From contig JANYDF010000023.1 in the NCBI GenBank assembly GCA_025359905.1, forward strand, positions 1 to 55,337: 55,337 nucleotides of DNA, in the 5' to 3' direction. The position numbers and the translations under genes are program-made. This document shows positions 23,425 to 31,490 of this stretch, one piece after another; positions within the stretch are counted from its first letter, which is position 1; every line of letters begins with the position of its first letter. The notes below the pieces were generated by a model that saw nothing but the letters and a program-made list of their open reading frames with translations, made no database searches and had not been told where the DNA came from. The stretch comes from Rhodospirillales bacterium. Lineage in GTDB: Bacteria; Pseudomonadota; Alphaproteobacteria; Acetobacterales; Acetobacteraceae.

Positions 23425-24249
23425 GTGGACATGCTGCACTACGGCTTCATGGCCAACGCGTTTGCCGCCGCCGCGATCGTGTCGGTGCTGGCCGGATTGA
23501 CGGGCTATTTCCTGGTGCTGCGCGGCCAGACCTTCGCCGGGCACGCGCTGTCGCATGTCGGCTTCAGCGGCGCGACCGGCGCGGTGCTGTTTGGCGTCGC
23601 GCCGCTCTGGGGGCTGCTGCTGATGACGCTGGCGGGCGGGGTGGCCATGGGGCTGCTCGGCGAGCGGCTGGCGCATCGCGACGTGGCCATTGGCATCGTG
23701 CTGTCGCTGTCGCTCGGCCTGGGAATGCTGTTCCTGCATTTCTTCACCGCCTACGCCAGCCAAGCCACGGCGCTGCTATTCGGCAATGTGCTGGGCGTGA
23801 CAGCGCAAACGGTGTGGACGCTGCTGGCGCTCGCCCTGCTGAGTTTGGCGGCGCTGGCGTTGATCGGCCGGCCGCTGCTGTTCGCCTCGGTGCAGCCTGA
23901 ACTGGCCGAAGCCAAGGGGGTGAACCTGCGGCGGCTCGGCGTGGCGTTCCTGGCCATCGTGGCCTTGGCCACCGCCGCCTGCGTGCAGATTGTCGGCGTG
24001 CTGCTGGTGTTCGCGCTGATGGTGGGGCCCGCTGCCACCGCCCAGCAACTCACCGCGCGCATTGGGCGCGGCTTGCTGCTGGCCGCCGGGCTGGCATTGG
24101 CGGAAGCCTGGGGCGGGCTGGTCCTGGCGTTTTACACCGACTGGCCAGCCAGCTTCTGGATCACCGCGCTGAGCGGGGCGGCGTATCTGCTGGCCAGCCT
24201 GACGCGGTTGCGTTGGCGCGCGGTGAAACCGCTCAGGCCACCGGTTTGA
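23425..24249 (+). CDS. Metal ABC transporter permease
   Basis: 274 residues from a GTG at 23425 with GGGGAT seven bases upstream; ATG at 23431 is the near alternative. The protein is hydrophobic throughout, with eight or nine segments, and has the ZnuB/MntC pattern GYFLVLRGQTFAGHALSHVGFSGATGAVLFG (the EAA-like coupling region of cluster-9 permeases) and VGVLLVFALMVGPAATAQQLT. It forms the channel of the importer. The 3' end overlaps the convergent DHDPS-family gene by 17 bases, so no terminator fits between them. Confidence 0.92.
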   Translation: MDMLHYGFMANAFAAAAIVSVLAGLTGYFLVLRGQTFAGHALSHVGFSGATGAVLFGVAPLWGLLLMTLAGGVAMGLLGERLAHRDVAIGIVLSLSLGLGMLFLHFFTAYASQATALLFGNVLGVTAQTVWTLLALALLSLAALALIGRPLLFASVQPELAEAKGVNLRRLGVAFLAIVALATAACVQIVGVLLVFALMVGPAATAQQLTARIGRGLLLAAGLALAEAWGGLVLAFYTDWPASFWITALSGAAYLLASLTRLRWRAVKPLRPPV

Positions 24250-25153
24250 GCTTCACCCCGCAAGCGTCGAACGCTGCGAACAAAGCTGCCTCGGCGGGTT
24301 GGGCCAAGCGCATATGCGGCGGGCGGATGCGGGTCCAGGTGGCATCGCCGGTGTGGCGCGCGATCAAGGATTTCAGGCCGGGGATCAGCGGGGCCGAGGT
24401 GACAGCCTTGCGGATCGCCGCCAGCGTCACCTGGGCCGCCTCACCGGTTTCGTTGTTCCAGTTGGCGTAAACCACCGAACTGACCGCGCTGCCGACATTG
24501 CTGGCGGCCGTGATACAGCCCGCGCCACCGGCGTTCAGCAGCCGATGCAGCGCGCCGTCGTCGCCGCAATATACCTCGAAGCCCTGGGCGGCGAAGTTTT
24601 CCACGTAGGCGACGGTGTTGGCGAAGTCGCCGCTGCTGTCCTTGACGCCCTTGAACACGCCGGGGAAGGCGCGCAGCAGGCGGGTGAGCAAACCGATGGT
24701 CACCGGCACCGCCGATTGCGCCGGAAAGTGATACAGATACAGCTTGATATCCCCGCCAACCCGGCTGGCGACCTCGCCGAAATAGGCGAATAGCCCGTCC
24801 TCGGACGGGTTCTTGTAGAAGAACGGCGGCAGCAACAGCGCGCCCCGGCACCCGAGTTCGGCCGCGCGGCGGGTTAGCTTCACCGTGTCGGTGATCGCGG
24901 TGGTGCCGGTGCCGGGCAGCAGCACGCTGGCGGGCACACCGCGCTCGATCAACCCCTCCATAACATCGATCCGCTCATCGACGCCGAGGCTATTGGCCTC
25001 GCCGGTGGTGCCCAAAATGCCCAACCCATTGCAGCCGTTGCCGAGCAGCCAATGACAATGCCGGGCCATGCGGTCAAGATCGACCGACAGGTCGGCATGC
25101 ATTGGCGTCAAGACGGCGGCGTTGACGCCACCGAACAGTGCATCGGTCATCAT
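24233..25153 (-). CDS. DHDPS/N-acetylneuraminate lyase-family aldolase
   Basis: 306 residues. The TIM-barrel family motifs appear in order: [20 protein letters not shown] (the GTTGE loop), [31 protein letters not shown] with the catalytic Tyr, and [14 protein letters not shown] with the Schiff-base Lys. The substrate is a pyruvate-type aldol partner. The dapA lysine pathway is possible, but this divergent subgroup often acts in sugar-acid or hydroxyproline breakdown. It starts within the stop codon of the YcgN gene (ATGA overlap), so the two are translationally coupled, an unusual pairing. Confidence 0.85.
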   Translation of the reverse strand: MMTDALFGGVNAAVLTPMHADLSVDLDRMARHCHWLLGNGCNGLGILGTTGEANSLGVDERIDVMEGLIERGVPASVLLPGTGTTAITDTVKLTRRAAELGCRGALLLPPFFYKNPSEDGLFAYFGEVASRVGGDIKLYLYHFPAQSAVPVTIGLLTRLLRAFPGVFKGVKDSSGDFANTVAYVENFAAQGFEVYCGDDGALHRLLNAGGAGCITAASNVGSAVSSVVYANWNNETGEAAQVTLAAIRKAVTSAPLIPGLKSLIARHTGDATWTRIRPPHMRLAQPAEAALFAAFDACGVKLKPVA

Positions 25154-25713
25154 GGTTCAACGATCCTTCGTGCCGGCCGGCACATGCGAGGTGGGCAATG
25201 GGGGGCGGGCGACAGGGGGGCGGGCGACAGGGGAGCGGGCGACAGGGGGGCGGGGCGGCGGCCTCTGGCATTGCGGCCGGGCCAATCGACGATGTGCTCT
25301 TCCAAGGCGCCCGCAACCTTTTCGCTGATGGCACGGCCGCGCACCGAGACGCCGGCCGTGTGCACCGTCTCGGGATCGCCCGACACGAGCGGGTGCCACC
25401 ACGCCAAATCGCGGCCCTCCGCCACCCGGCGGTACCCGCACGACGGCGGCAGCCAGTCGATCTCGTGGAGCGCCTCGGGCGTCAGTTGCACGCAGTCCGG
25501 CACATAGCGGCGCCGGTTGGCGTATTTGCTGCACTGGCAGGTTTGGTGATCGAGCAGGCGGCAGGCGACGTTGGTAAATGAAAGGGTGTTGTCGTCCTCG
25601 TGACGCAGCTTGTGCAGGCAGCAACGGCCGCAGCCGTCGCACAGCGATTCCCACTCGGCGCGGGACATCTCATCAAGCGTCTTGCGCTTCCAGAACGGGG
25701 GATTGGCCAGCAT
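25150..25713 (-). CDS. YcgN-type cysteine-cluster protein (UPF0260)
   Basis: 187 residues. The family core is intact: [57 protein letters not shown] and [27 protein letters not shown]. The clustered cysteines (C-x2-C-x2-CC and CxC) suggest metal or Fe-S binding; function is unknown. The normal protein ends soon after '[14 protein letters not shown]'. Here a further 40 residues follow, including three PLSPA units encoded by a 15-base tandem repeat and a basic tail. That extension is not typical of the family and is probably disordered. Its stop overlaps the downstream aldolase start. Confidence 0.9.
   Translation of the reverse strand: MLANPPFWKRKTLDEMSRAEWESLCDGCGRCCLHKLRHEDDNTLSFTNVACRLLDHQTCQCSKYANRRRYVPDCVQLTPEALHEIDWLPPSCGYRRVAEGRDLAWWHPLVSGDPETVHTAGVSVRGRAISEKVAGALEEHIVDWPGRNARGRRPAPLSPAPLSPAPLSPAPHCPPRMCRPARRIVEP
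25203..25256. repeat. 15-base tandem repeat inside the ycgN 3' end
   Basis: Three consecutive copies of GGGCGGGCGACAGGG (25203-25217, 25218-25232, and 25233-25247 with one change) plus a partial fourth. The unit length is a multiple of three, so copy-number change would keep the YcgN frame and only lengthen its PLSPA tail. Confidence 0.9.
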
Positions 25714-25746
25714 GGCCGCGAGCCTAGCCCGCAGCCAAAGGCAGGG

Positions 25747-26427
25747 CTACCCGCCAGCGTAGCGGGCCAGCGTTTCGGTCAACGGTGCGGCACCGGGATT
25801 ATGCGCTTCGTTTTGCAGAATGATCTGCTGGGCAGCCATCGGGCGGCCATAGTACTGCGCATTCCAAGCGCCACGCGAGCTGATCAGGCTGCCTTCGAAC
25901 GATACCCCGGCGAACAGGCCGCTGTTCTTGGCAAACGAGACGATGTCGGCGCGCAGCGCGGCCGTGGTGGAGCCGGAAACGCCAGCGCCCACGGTGGCGA
26001 CTGCCACCGAGGCATCCGCGCCAATCTTGAACTGGCTTTCCAGCAAGGCGTTCAAACCGCGTTCGGTCAGCACGATGAACACCACTTCGCTGTCCTGTAC
26101 GCCAAATTGCAGGCCGAAGCTGGCGCTGCCGAGGTCGTAGAAGGCAGGCGCCGTCCAGCCATTGGCGCCACGGCCAACCAGCACGCAGCCGCCGCCCTGG
26201 CCGCCGAAGAAGAACCCCGCCTTGAAGATCTGCGGGCAAATCAAAGCGCCCTTGGCCTTTTGCAGCACGGACCGCGCCTGGTTGGCATTGGCCGGGGCGA
26301 ACATGTCCTGCACGGTCAGTGTGGCGCGGTCGACCAGTGTCTGCGCGTCGGTCTGCGCTTGGACGTCTCCGGAACAGCCAACCAACGGCAGCAGCATCAG
26401 CACGGCGGCAGCGAGCAGACGGATCAT
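25747..26427 (-). CDS. SYLF/Ysc84-domain lipoprotein
   Basis: 226 residues, ATG at 26427 with GGAG upstream. A lipoprotein signal ends VLMLLPLVGC, with the modified Cys near residue 18. The SYLF (lipid-binding) domain spans about 60-215, showing VLQKAKGALICPQIFKAGFFFGGQGGGCVLVGRG, APAFYDLGSASFGLQFGVQDSEVVFIVLTERGL and AAVGAGVSGSTTAALRADIVSF, all family hallmarks. Proteins of this family bind phosphoinositides in eukaryotes; the bacterial role is unknown and envelope-related. It is divergent from the sirtuin gene by about 140 bases. Confidence 0.88.
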   Translation of the reverse strand: MIRLLAAAVLMLLPLVGCSGDVQAQTDAQTLVDRATLTVQDMFAPANANQARSVLQKAKGALICPQIFKAGFFFGGQGGGCVLVGRGANGWTAPAFYDLGSASFGLQFGVQDSEVVFIVLTERGLNALLESQFKIGADASVAVATVGAGVSGSTTAALRADIVSFAKNSGLFAGVSFEGSLISSRGAWNAQYYGRPMAAQQIILQNEAHNPGAAPLTETLARYAGG

Positions 26428-26567
26428 AAGGAAGCTCCAAAAATGATGAAGTGCGCCCCGGCGGTGTCATATCACCGGCGGCACGTGACCGGGCAAGCGC
26501 GATCAGGGCATCAGCCGCCGCGTTCCGAACCCTGGAAGTTGCTGCGGCAGCGGACCACATGCGGCCC

Positions 26568-27284
26568 ATGTCCGAACCCCCCGCCATTTTCGTGCTGACC
26601 GGTGCGGGGATCAGCCGCGAATCCGGCCTGTCGACGTTTCGCGATGCCGATGGCGCTTGGGCCCAGGTGCGCATCGAAGACGTGGCGACGCCGGAAGCCT
26701 TTGCGCGCGATCCGGCGAGGGTGCACGACTTCTACAATGCGCGCCGGGCCCAGCTCACGAGCGCGGCGATTGCGCCGAACGCGGCGCATCTGGCGCTGGC
26801 CGCGCTGGAACGCCGCTGGCCGGGAGCATTTCTGCTGGTGACGCAGAACGTCGACGATCTGCACGAACGCGCGGGCAGCAAGCGGCTGCTGCACATGCAC
26901 GGCGAACTGAAACGCGTCCGGTGCGCCCGGTGTGATGCCTCCCACAGTTGGGACGCGGCCCTGGATACCGCGACGGCGTGCCCATCCTGCCTGCTGCCGG
27001 GGCGGATGCGGCCGGACATCGTGTGGTTCGGCGAGATGCCTTACCATATGGAGCGGATTGGCGGAGCGCTGCGCCGCTGCGGCTTGTTCGTCGCCATCGG
27101 CACCTCTGGCAACGTGTATCCCGCCGCAGGCTTTGCCGCCGAAGTGTGCGGGCGGGCGCGAACCGTGGAGTTGAACCTGGAGCCGTCCGAAGTTGCATCG
27201 CAATTCGACGAAGCCATTCACGGCAAAGCGACCGGCGTGGTGCCGGCGTTCGTCGCCCGGCTGCTGGCGGCTTGGAAGCTCTAG
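26568..27284 (+). CDS. cobB: NAD-dependent protein deacylase (Sir2, class III)
   Basis: 238 residues from the ATG at 26568. The NAD pocket is FVLTGAGISRESGLSTFRD, and the catalytic motif TQNVDDLHERAGSKRLLHMHGEL includes the active His. The zinc module has CARC and CPSC pairs. FYNARRAQL carries the Tyr-x2-Arg pair (class III) that binds succinyl or malonyl lysine, so desuccinylase activity beside deacetylation is expected. The terminal IGTSGNVYPAAGFA and VELNLEP are typical. Its 3' end overlaps the uracil-DNA glycosylase start by 13 bases. Confidence 0.93.
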   Translation: MSEPPAIFVLTGAGISRESGLSTFRDADGAWAQVRIEDVATPEAFARDPARVHDFYNARRAQLTSAAIAPNAAHLALAALERRWPGAFLLVTQNVDDLHERAGSKRLLHMHGELKRVRCARCDASHSWDAALDTATACPSCLLPGRMRPDIVWFGEMPYHMERIGGALRRCGLFVAIGTSGNVYPAAGFAAEVCGRARTVELNLEPSEVASQFDEAIHGKATGVVPAFVARLLAAWKL

Positions 27285-27895
27285 CGGCGGCGGTTGCTGC
27301 CGCCCGGGCCTGCACGCTGTGCGCCGATCTGCCGCTCGGCCCGCGCCCGGTGCTGCGGCTGTCGGCGACGGCGCGGTTGCTGATTGTCGGGCAGGCGCCG
27401 GGCACCAAGGTGCATGCCACCGGCATTCCGTGGAACGACCCGTCGGGCGACCGGCTGCGCTTGTGGCTGGGAATGGCGCGCGACGAATTCTACGACGAGA
27501 GCCGCATCGCCATCCTGCCCACCGGGCTGTGCTATCCGGGCCGCCTGCCCAAAGGCGGCGATGCGCCGCCGCGCCCGGTGTGTGCGCCGCTTTGGCACCC
27601 CCGGCTGATGCCGCTGTTGCCCAGCGTGCGGCTGACCTTGCTGGTCGGGTCGTATGCACAGGCGTTTGCGCTGGGACAGGGCGCGATGACCGGGCGGGTG
27701 CAGCGATTTCGCGACTATTTGCCGCAACGTATCCCGCTGCCGCATCCATCGTGGCGAACGGTGGGGTGGGAGGCGCGCAACCCGTGGTTTGCCGCCGAGG
27801 TGCTGCCTGCGTTGCGCGCGGCGGTGGCCGCGGCACTCGCTTGCGGCACAGCTAGTCCGGCTCGTGCTCCAGCCGCTCGATATCCTCATCGCTGA
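27272..27895 (+). CDS. Uracil-DNA glycosylase-superfamily protein
   Basis: 207 residues if started at the TTG at 27272, which lies inside the end of cobB; no ATG or GTG fits in frame before the first motif. The N-terminal CTLC pair and later LCYPG and PVCAPL cysteines form a C-x2-C...C-x16-C set that could hold a 4Fe-4S cluster, as in family 4/5 enzymes. The active-site loop is LLIVGQAPGTKVHATGIPWNDPSGDRL, and LPHPSWR carries the DNA-binding HPS motif. It should remove uracil or a related lesion; exact substrate is uncertain. The 3' end overlaps the convergent zincin gene by 44 bases. Confidence 0.82.
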   Translation: MEALAAAVAAARACTLCADLPLGPRPVLRLSATARLLIVGQAPGTKVHATGIPWNDPSGDRLRLWLGMARDEFYDESRIAILPTGLCYPGRLPKGGDAPPRPVCAPLWHPRLMPLLPSVRLTLLVGSYAQAFALGQGAMTGRVQRFRDYLPQRIPLPHPSWRTVGWEARNPWFAAEVLPALRAAVAAALACGTASPARAPAARYPHR

Positions 27896-28271
27896 AGCCG
27901 AAATGGTGGGCGATCTCGTGCACCAGCACGTTGCGCACCAGGGCATACAGGTCCTCGCCTTCCTCGATCCATTCCAGCAGGATCGGCAGCCGGTACAGGT
28001 AGATCAGATCGGGCATCCGGGCGATGTCGCCCAGGCTGCGGCGGTGCAGCGGCACGCCGCGATACAGGCCGCTGAGATCATACGGCGATTCGATGCCCAT
28101 TTCGTCGAGCGTGGCGTCGTCGGCGATCTCCTCGACGGCGATGCCGACACCGTCGACATGCTGGCGCAGTTTGGCCGGAATGGCGGCGAGGGCGCGCTCG
28201 GCCAAGGCTGCGAGTTCGTCGATGGACGGCGGGGTTGTGAAGCGCCGCCCGGCGATTTCATGTGACGTCAT
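27852..28271 (-). CDS. Zincin-like metallopeptidase (DUF1025 family)
   Basis: 139 residues from the ATG at 28271. The zinc-binding motif is [21 protein letters not shown] at the C-terminus (HExxHxxGxxD, a metzincin-like pattern). N-terminal sequence [25 protein letters not shown] and [11 protein letters not shown] are family features. A small cytosolic protease or relic, with no known substrate. It converges with the uracil-DNA glycosylase gene (44-base overlap) and is divergent from the pterin dehydratase gene by 54 bases. Confidence 0.9.
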   Translation of the reverse strand: MTSHEIAGRRFTTPPSIDELAALAERALAAIPAKLRQHVDGVGIAVEEIADDATLDEMGIESPYDLSGLYRGVPLHRRSLGDIARMPDLIYLYRLPILLEWIEEGEDLYALVRNVLVHEIAHHFGFSDEDIERLEHEPD

Positions 28272-28325
28272 CGGCCGAGCAGCGCACGCTGGCGGCCCAA
28301 CGGTCAAGCGGCCGCAGCGAGGGAC

Positions 28326-28616
28326 ATGATGATTGCCAAACTGACCGAGGCCGAGCGCGCCCAGCTTGGCCACAGCATTCCGGCCTGGGAGATGGCGGCC
28401 GGCCGCGACGCGATCGTGCGGACGTTCAAGTTCGAAAACTTCTCCCAAGCCTGGGGCTTCATGACGCGGGTCGCGTTGCTGGCCGAGCAGCAGGACCATC
28501 ATCCGGAGTGGTCCAATGTGTGGAACCGCGTGGAAATTGTGCTGAGCACGCACGACGCGGGCGGATTGAGCGCCCGCGATGTGCGGCTCGCCCAGGCCAT
28601 CGACGGCATCGCGTAG
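28326..28616 (+). CDS. 4a-hydroxytetrahydrobiopterin dehydratase
   Basis: 96 residues. The DCoH/PhhB signature is complete: [53 protein letters not shown], including the active-site HHPEW and the final STHDxGGL. The enzyme dehydrates the carbinolamine formed by aromatic amino-acid hydroxylases, or supports molybdopterin use. It ends with TAG at 28614-28616, and the frame stays open beyond it into the next gene. Confidence 0.94.
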   Translation: MMIAKLTEAERAQLGHSIPAWEMAAGRDAIVRTFKFENFSQAWGFMTRVALLAEQQDHHPEWSNVWNRVEIVLSTHDAGGLSARDVRLAQAIDGIA

Positions 28617-28664
28617 GGTTCGGCGCTGTCGGACTCTCCAAGCTTTCCGGAACGCAGCCTCGCG

Positions 28665-29099
28665 GTGCGCCGGGCGGCAGCACGGCTGTGCGGGCGGCTG
28701 GGTTGGGCGCCGGTGCATGAAGTGCCGCTGCCGAACGGGCGCCGGGCCGATATCCTGGCCCTGCGCCCGGATGGCGGGTTTGCCTGCATCGAGGTGAAGT
28801 CCGGGCTGCGCGACTTTCAGACCGACAGCAAATGGCCGGAGTACCGCGACTACGCCGACGCGCTGTATTTCGCGGTTGATACCGATTTTCCGCAGGACGT
28901 GCTGCCGCTGGAGACCGGACTGATCGTGGCATGGCAAGGCGCGGCGGAGATCGTTCGCGCGGCGCCTGAACATCCGCTGAGCGGCGCACGGCGGCGGGCG
29001 TTGCTGCTGCGTTTTGCGCAATTGGCCGCATTGCGGCTGGCGGCCTTGGAGGATCCGGCAGGCGTGGCTGACGTGCGGACGGCCTTGCGCGTCGAATAG
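28665..29099 (+). CDS. MmcB-type PD-(D/E)xK DNA-repair protein
   Basis: At least 144 residues from the GTG at 28665. The nuclease-like core reads LPNGRRADILALRPDGGFACIEVKSGLRDFQTDSKWPEYRDYAD, with the Asp and E-V-K of a PD-(D/E)xK fold. The usual N-terminal family sequence 'FPERSLAVRR' is present but begins upstream of this GTG, at about 28644. The frame from the preceding dehydratase TAG (28616) to this GTG has no ATG, GTG or TTG, only CTG at 28626. So the real start may be CTG or the protein may depend on readthrough. The role in mitomycin-C resistance is known for Caulobacter MmcB. Confidence 0.8.
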   Translation: MRRAAARLCGRLGWAPVHEVPLPNGRRADILALRPDGGFACIEVKSGLRDFQTDSKWPEYRDYADALYFAVDTDFPQDVLPLETGLIVAWQGAAEIVRAAPEHPLSGARRRALLLRFAQLAALRLAALEDPAGVADVRTALRVE

Positions 29100-29129
29100 A
29101 GGGGGGCGCGTTGGACCTCGATCCTGGGT

Positions 29130-30632
29130 CTATGCAGGCTCGGGCAACCGTTCGGCGCGCACCAGCCTGCCGCCCCATTGCCGCAGCAAATCTGTCTCCA
29201 GCCCATCATGCGATGCCGCGTCGCCGCCGGTGATCAGCACGTCGGGGCGCAACAGCCGCAGCAGCGGAGTGGGGCTGTCGTCTTCGGTGATCACCACCAG
29301 ATCGACCCCGGCCAGCGCCGCGATGCGGGCCGCGCGCTGCAACTCGGGTTGCGCCGGGCGGCCATTCCGCCGGCTGGCGGCCACCGCGTCGCCCGCGATA
29401 GCGACCACGAGCCGGTCGCAACTGGCGCGGGCCTGTTGCAGCATGTGGATATGACCGGAGCGCAGCGCGTCGAACACGCCGTACGTGAAGCCGGTGCGCC
29501 AGCCGCGCCGCCGCCAGCGTTCCATTTGGCCTGCCGCCTCGTCGCGGTTGACCAGCTTGCGCAGCGCGTGGGTTTCCGGCGCCAGGGCGGCAATTAGATC
29601 CTGTTCGCGCACCACGGCGGTGCCCATGCGGCCCATGGCGATGCCGGCGGCGATGTTGGCAAGTTGGGCCGCCAGGGGCAGCGGCACACCGATGGCAAGC
29701 GCCGCGCCGAGCGTGGCGACACCACAATCGCCAGCGCCGGACACGTCGAAGGCCTCAACGGCCTGCTGGCGGAAGTGCTGCACGCCACCGGCATGCACCA
29801 GCGACATGCCTTCCTCGGCCCGGTAGACCAGCACGGCGCCGAAGCTGAAGCGGTCGCGCAACGCGGTGGCGGCCGCGGCGATCCCAGCCTCATCGTCGGC
29901 GGGCAGGCCAGTGGCCAGCGCCAAATCGCGCCGCGACGTGACCATCACGTCGACGCCGGCATAAGGGGCGAAGTCGTCGCCGTGCACATCGACCACCACG
30001 GGACGGCCGGTCTGTTTGGCGGCGGCGACCAGCCGCACAGCGACGTCGCCGGCCATCATCCCCTTGCGATAGTCCGACAGGATCGTCAGCGAGGTGGCCA
30101 GCATGGCATCGCGGGCAATCCGCAGCAGCCGGTCGCCGAGTTTGGCATGGATCGGCGAGACGTCCTCGCGGTCAACGCGCAGCAATTGCTGCGCTTGGGC
30201 GATCAACCGGGTCTTCACGGTGGTCGTGCGTCCGCCCTGCACCAGCAGCCACGGCTCCACGCCGGGCTGCCCGCCGATCAGGCCGGTGAGATCCGAGCCC
30301 GCCTGATCGTCGCCGACCACCGAGACAAATGCGACCGCCGCATCCAGCGCACCCAAATTGCGCACGACGTTGCCAGCGCCGCCTGGCATCGCCAGTTCGC
30401 GTCGGACCGCCAAGACCGGCACCGGGGCCTCGGGGCTGACCCGTTCGACCTCACCGTAGATGTAGCGATCGAGCATCGCATCGCCGACCACCAGCACACT
30501 GGCGCGCGACAAGCGGCGCACCGCTTCGATCAAAGCGGAATTTTGCTGCTGGTTCGCCGTCGGGGGGGAGTCGGCCATGGCGCCCGAGATAGAGCCGGGG
30601 GCTGCCGTCGCGGTGCTGTCATTCGCCTGCAT
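29130..30632 (-). CDS. hldE: Bifunctional heptose-7-phosphate kinase / ADP-heptose synthase, C-terminal domain degenerate
   Basis: 500 residues. The N-terminal ribokinase-like domain (about 35-340) is intact: VLVVGDAMLDRYIYGEVERVSPEAPVPVL, MPGGAGNVVRNLG and FDVSGAGDCGVATLGAALA with the catalytic Asp. The C-terminal cytidylyltransferase-like domain (about 360-500) starts FTYGVFDALRSGHIHML; the family has H-x-G-H and here the first His is Arg (RSGH). The usual 'DASVRRLKG' is also replaced by AVAASRRNG. The kinase step looks sound, but ADP-heptose formation is doubtful or altered. Heptose would feed the LPS core. Confidence 0.87.
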   Translation of the reverse strand: MQANDSTATAAPGSISGAMADSPPTANQQQNSALIEAVRRLSRASVLVVGDAMLDRYIYGEVERVSPEAPVPVLAVRRELAMPGGAGNVVRNLGALDAAVAFVSVVGDDQAGSDLTGLIGGQPGVEPWLLVQGGRTTTVKTRLIAQAQQLLRVDREDVSPIHAKLGDRLLRIARDAMLATSLTILSDYRKGMMAGDVAVRLVAAAKQTGRPVVVDVHGDDFAPYAGVDVMVTSRRDLALATGLPADDEAGIAAAATALRDRFSFGAVLVYRAEEGMSLVHAGGVQHFRQQAVEAFDVSGAGDCGVATLGAALAIGVPLPLAAQLANIAAGIAMGRMGTAVVREQDLIAALAPETHALRKLVNRDEAAGQMERWRRRGWRTGFTYGVFDALRSGHIHMLQQARASCDRLVVAIAGDAVAASRRNGRPAQPELQRAARIAALAGVDLVVITEDDSPTPLLRLLRPDVLITGGDAASHDGLETDLLRQWGGRLVRAERLPEPA

Positions 30633-30691
30633 GGCTACGCCCTAATGAAGCAGATCAGCTATGACAAGAAGATATGGCGACTTTGACCGGC

Positions 30692-31408
30692 TCAAGCACG
30701 CAGAACACCGATCTGATCGTCTTCCAGCACCACGCAACTGAGCGTCCCGCCCATCACGGCCCCGGTATCGATGCCGATCCGGTACGCCCGCTTGGTGACA
30801 TCGCGTGCCGGGGTGTGGCCGTGGACCGCCACGGCGGGGAGTTCACCTTTGAAGGACAGGAACGGCTCGCGGATCCACAGCATGTCCTCGGCTGACTGGC
30901 GCCCCAGTTCGACACCTGGGCGCAGGCCGGCATGGACGAACACGTACCCGCCTTGCTGATGCAGCAGTGGCAGGTTGCGAAGAAGGTCGATGTGAGCCGC
31001 CGGGATGTAGCGCGGCCAAGCGGAGGGCGGCGTAAGCCGTGGCACGCCCCAACTGGCCAGCGTGTCCGAGCCGCCATTGGACAGCCAGTGCATCACCTCT
31101 CCAACGCCAGCGGTATCGAGAGCGGTGAGCATCATCGCCTCATGGTTGCCCTTCAGATGGATCATGCGCAAGCCGGGCGCAGGCGGCGGAGCCAGCAACC
31201 GGTCGAGCACCCCGGCACTATCTTCACCTCTGTCGATGTAGTCCCCGACATGGATCAAAGTTGCGCCGGAAATTGGACGTTCTGCGAGATCGGCGGCGAT
31301 TTGCCCGTGCAGTGCGGCCAGCCGGCCGTTGCAGCCGTGCACGTCGCCAATGGCATAGACGCGCTGGCCTTCGGGAAGCGTGGCGGGAGCTTGCGAAAAA
31401 GTGATCAT
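30692..31408 (-). CDS. PPP-family metallophosphatase
   Basis: 238 residues. The three signature motifs are present: VYAIGDVHGCNGRL, HVGDYIDRGEDSAGV and HLKGNHEAMML, giving the two-metal site, plus later FVHAGLRPG and VAVHGHTPA. The length and motifs match bacterial serine/threonine (or Ap4A-type) PrpA-like phosphatases. It is cytosolic. The substrate is unknown. The gene lies 59 bases downstream of hldE's start on the same strand. Confidence 0.9.
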   Translation of the reverse strand: MITFSQAPATLPEGQRVYAIGDVHGCNGRLAALHGQIAADLAERPISGATLIHVGDYIDRGEDSAGVLDRLLAPPPAPGLRMIHLKGNHEAMMLTALDTAGVGEVMHWLSNGGSDTLASWGVPRLTPPSAWPRYIPAAHIDLLRNLPLLHQQGGYVFVHAGLRPGVELGRQSAEDMLWIREPFLSFKGELPAVAVHGHTPARDVTKRAYRIGIDTGAVMGGTLSCVVLEDDQIGVLRA

Positions 31409-31490
31409 GCTTGCCAGCCTAACCGGGCGGAGCAGCCGATTCGAGCAGCTTCGCCGCGGAATCGCCCGGCCGCGTACGGTTCGTTGCGTC

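Noticed and set aside
26511-27836. A 441-residue minus-strand open frame across cobB and the glycosylase
   Set aside because: Low-complexity Arg/Ala/Pro composition, no motifs, and fully overlaps two well-supported genes.
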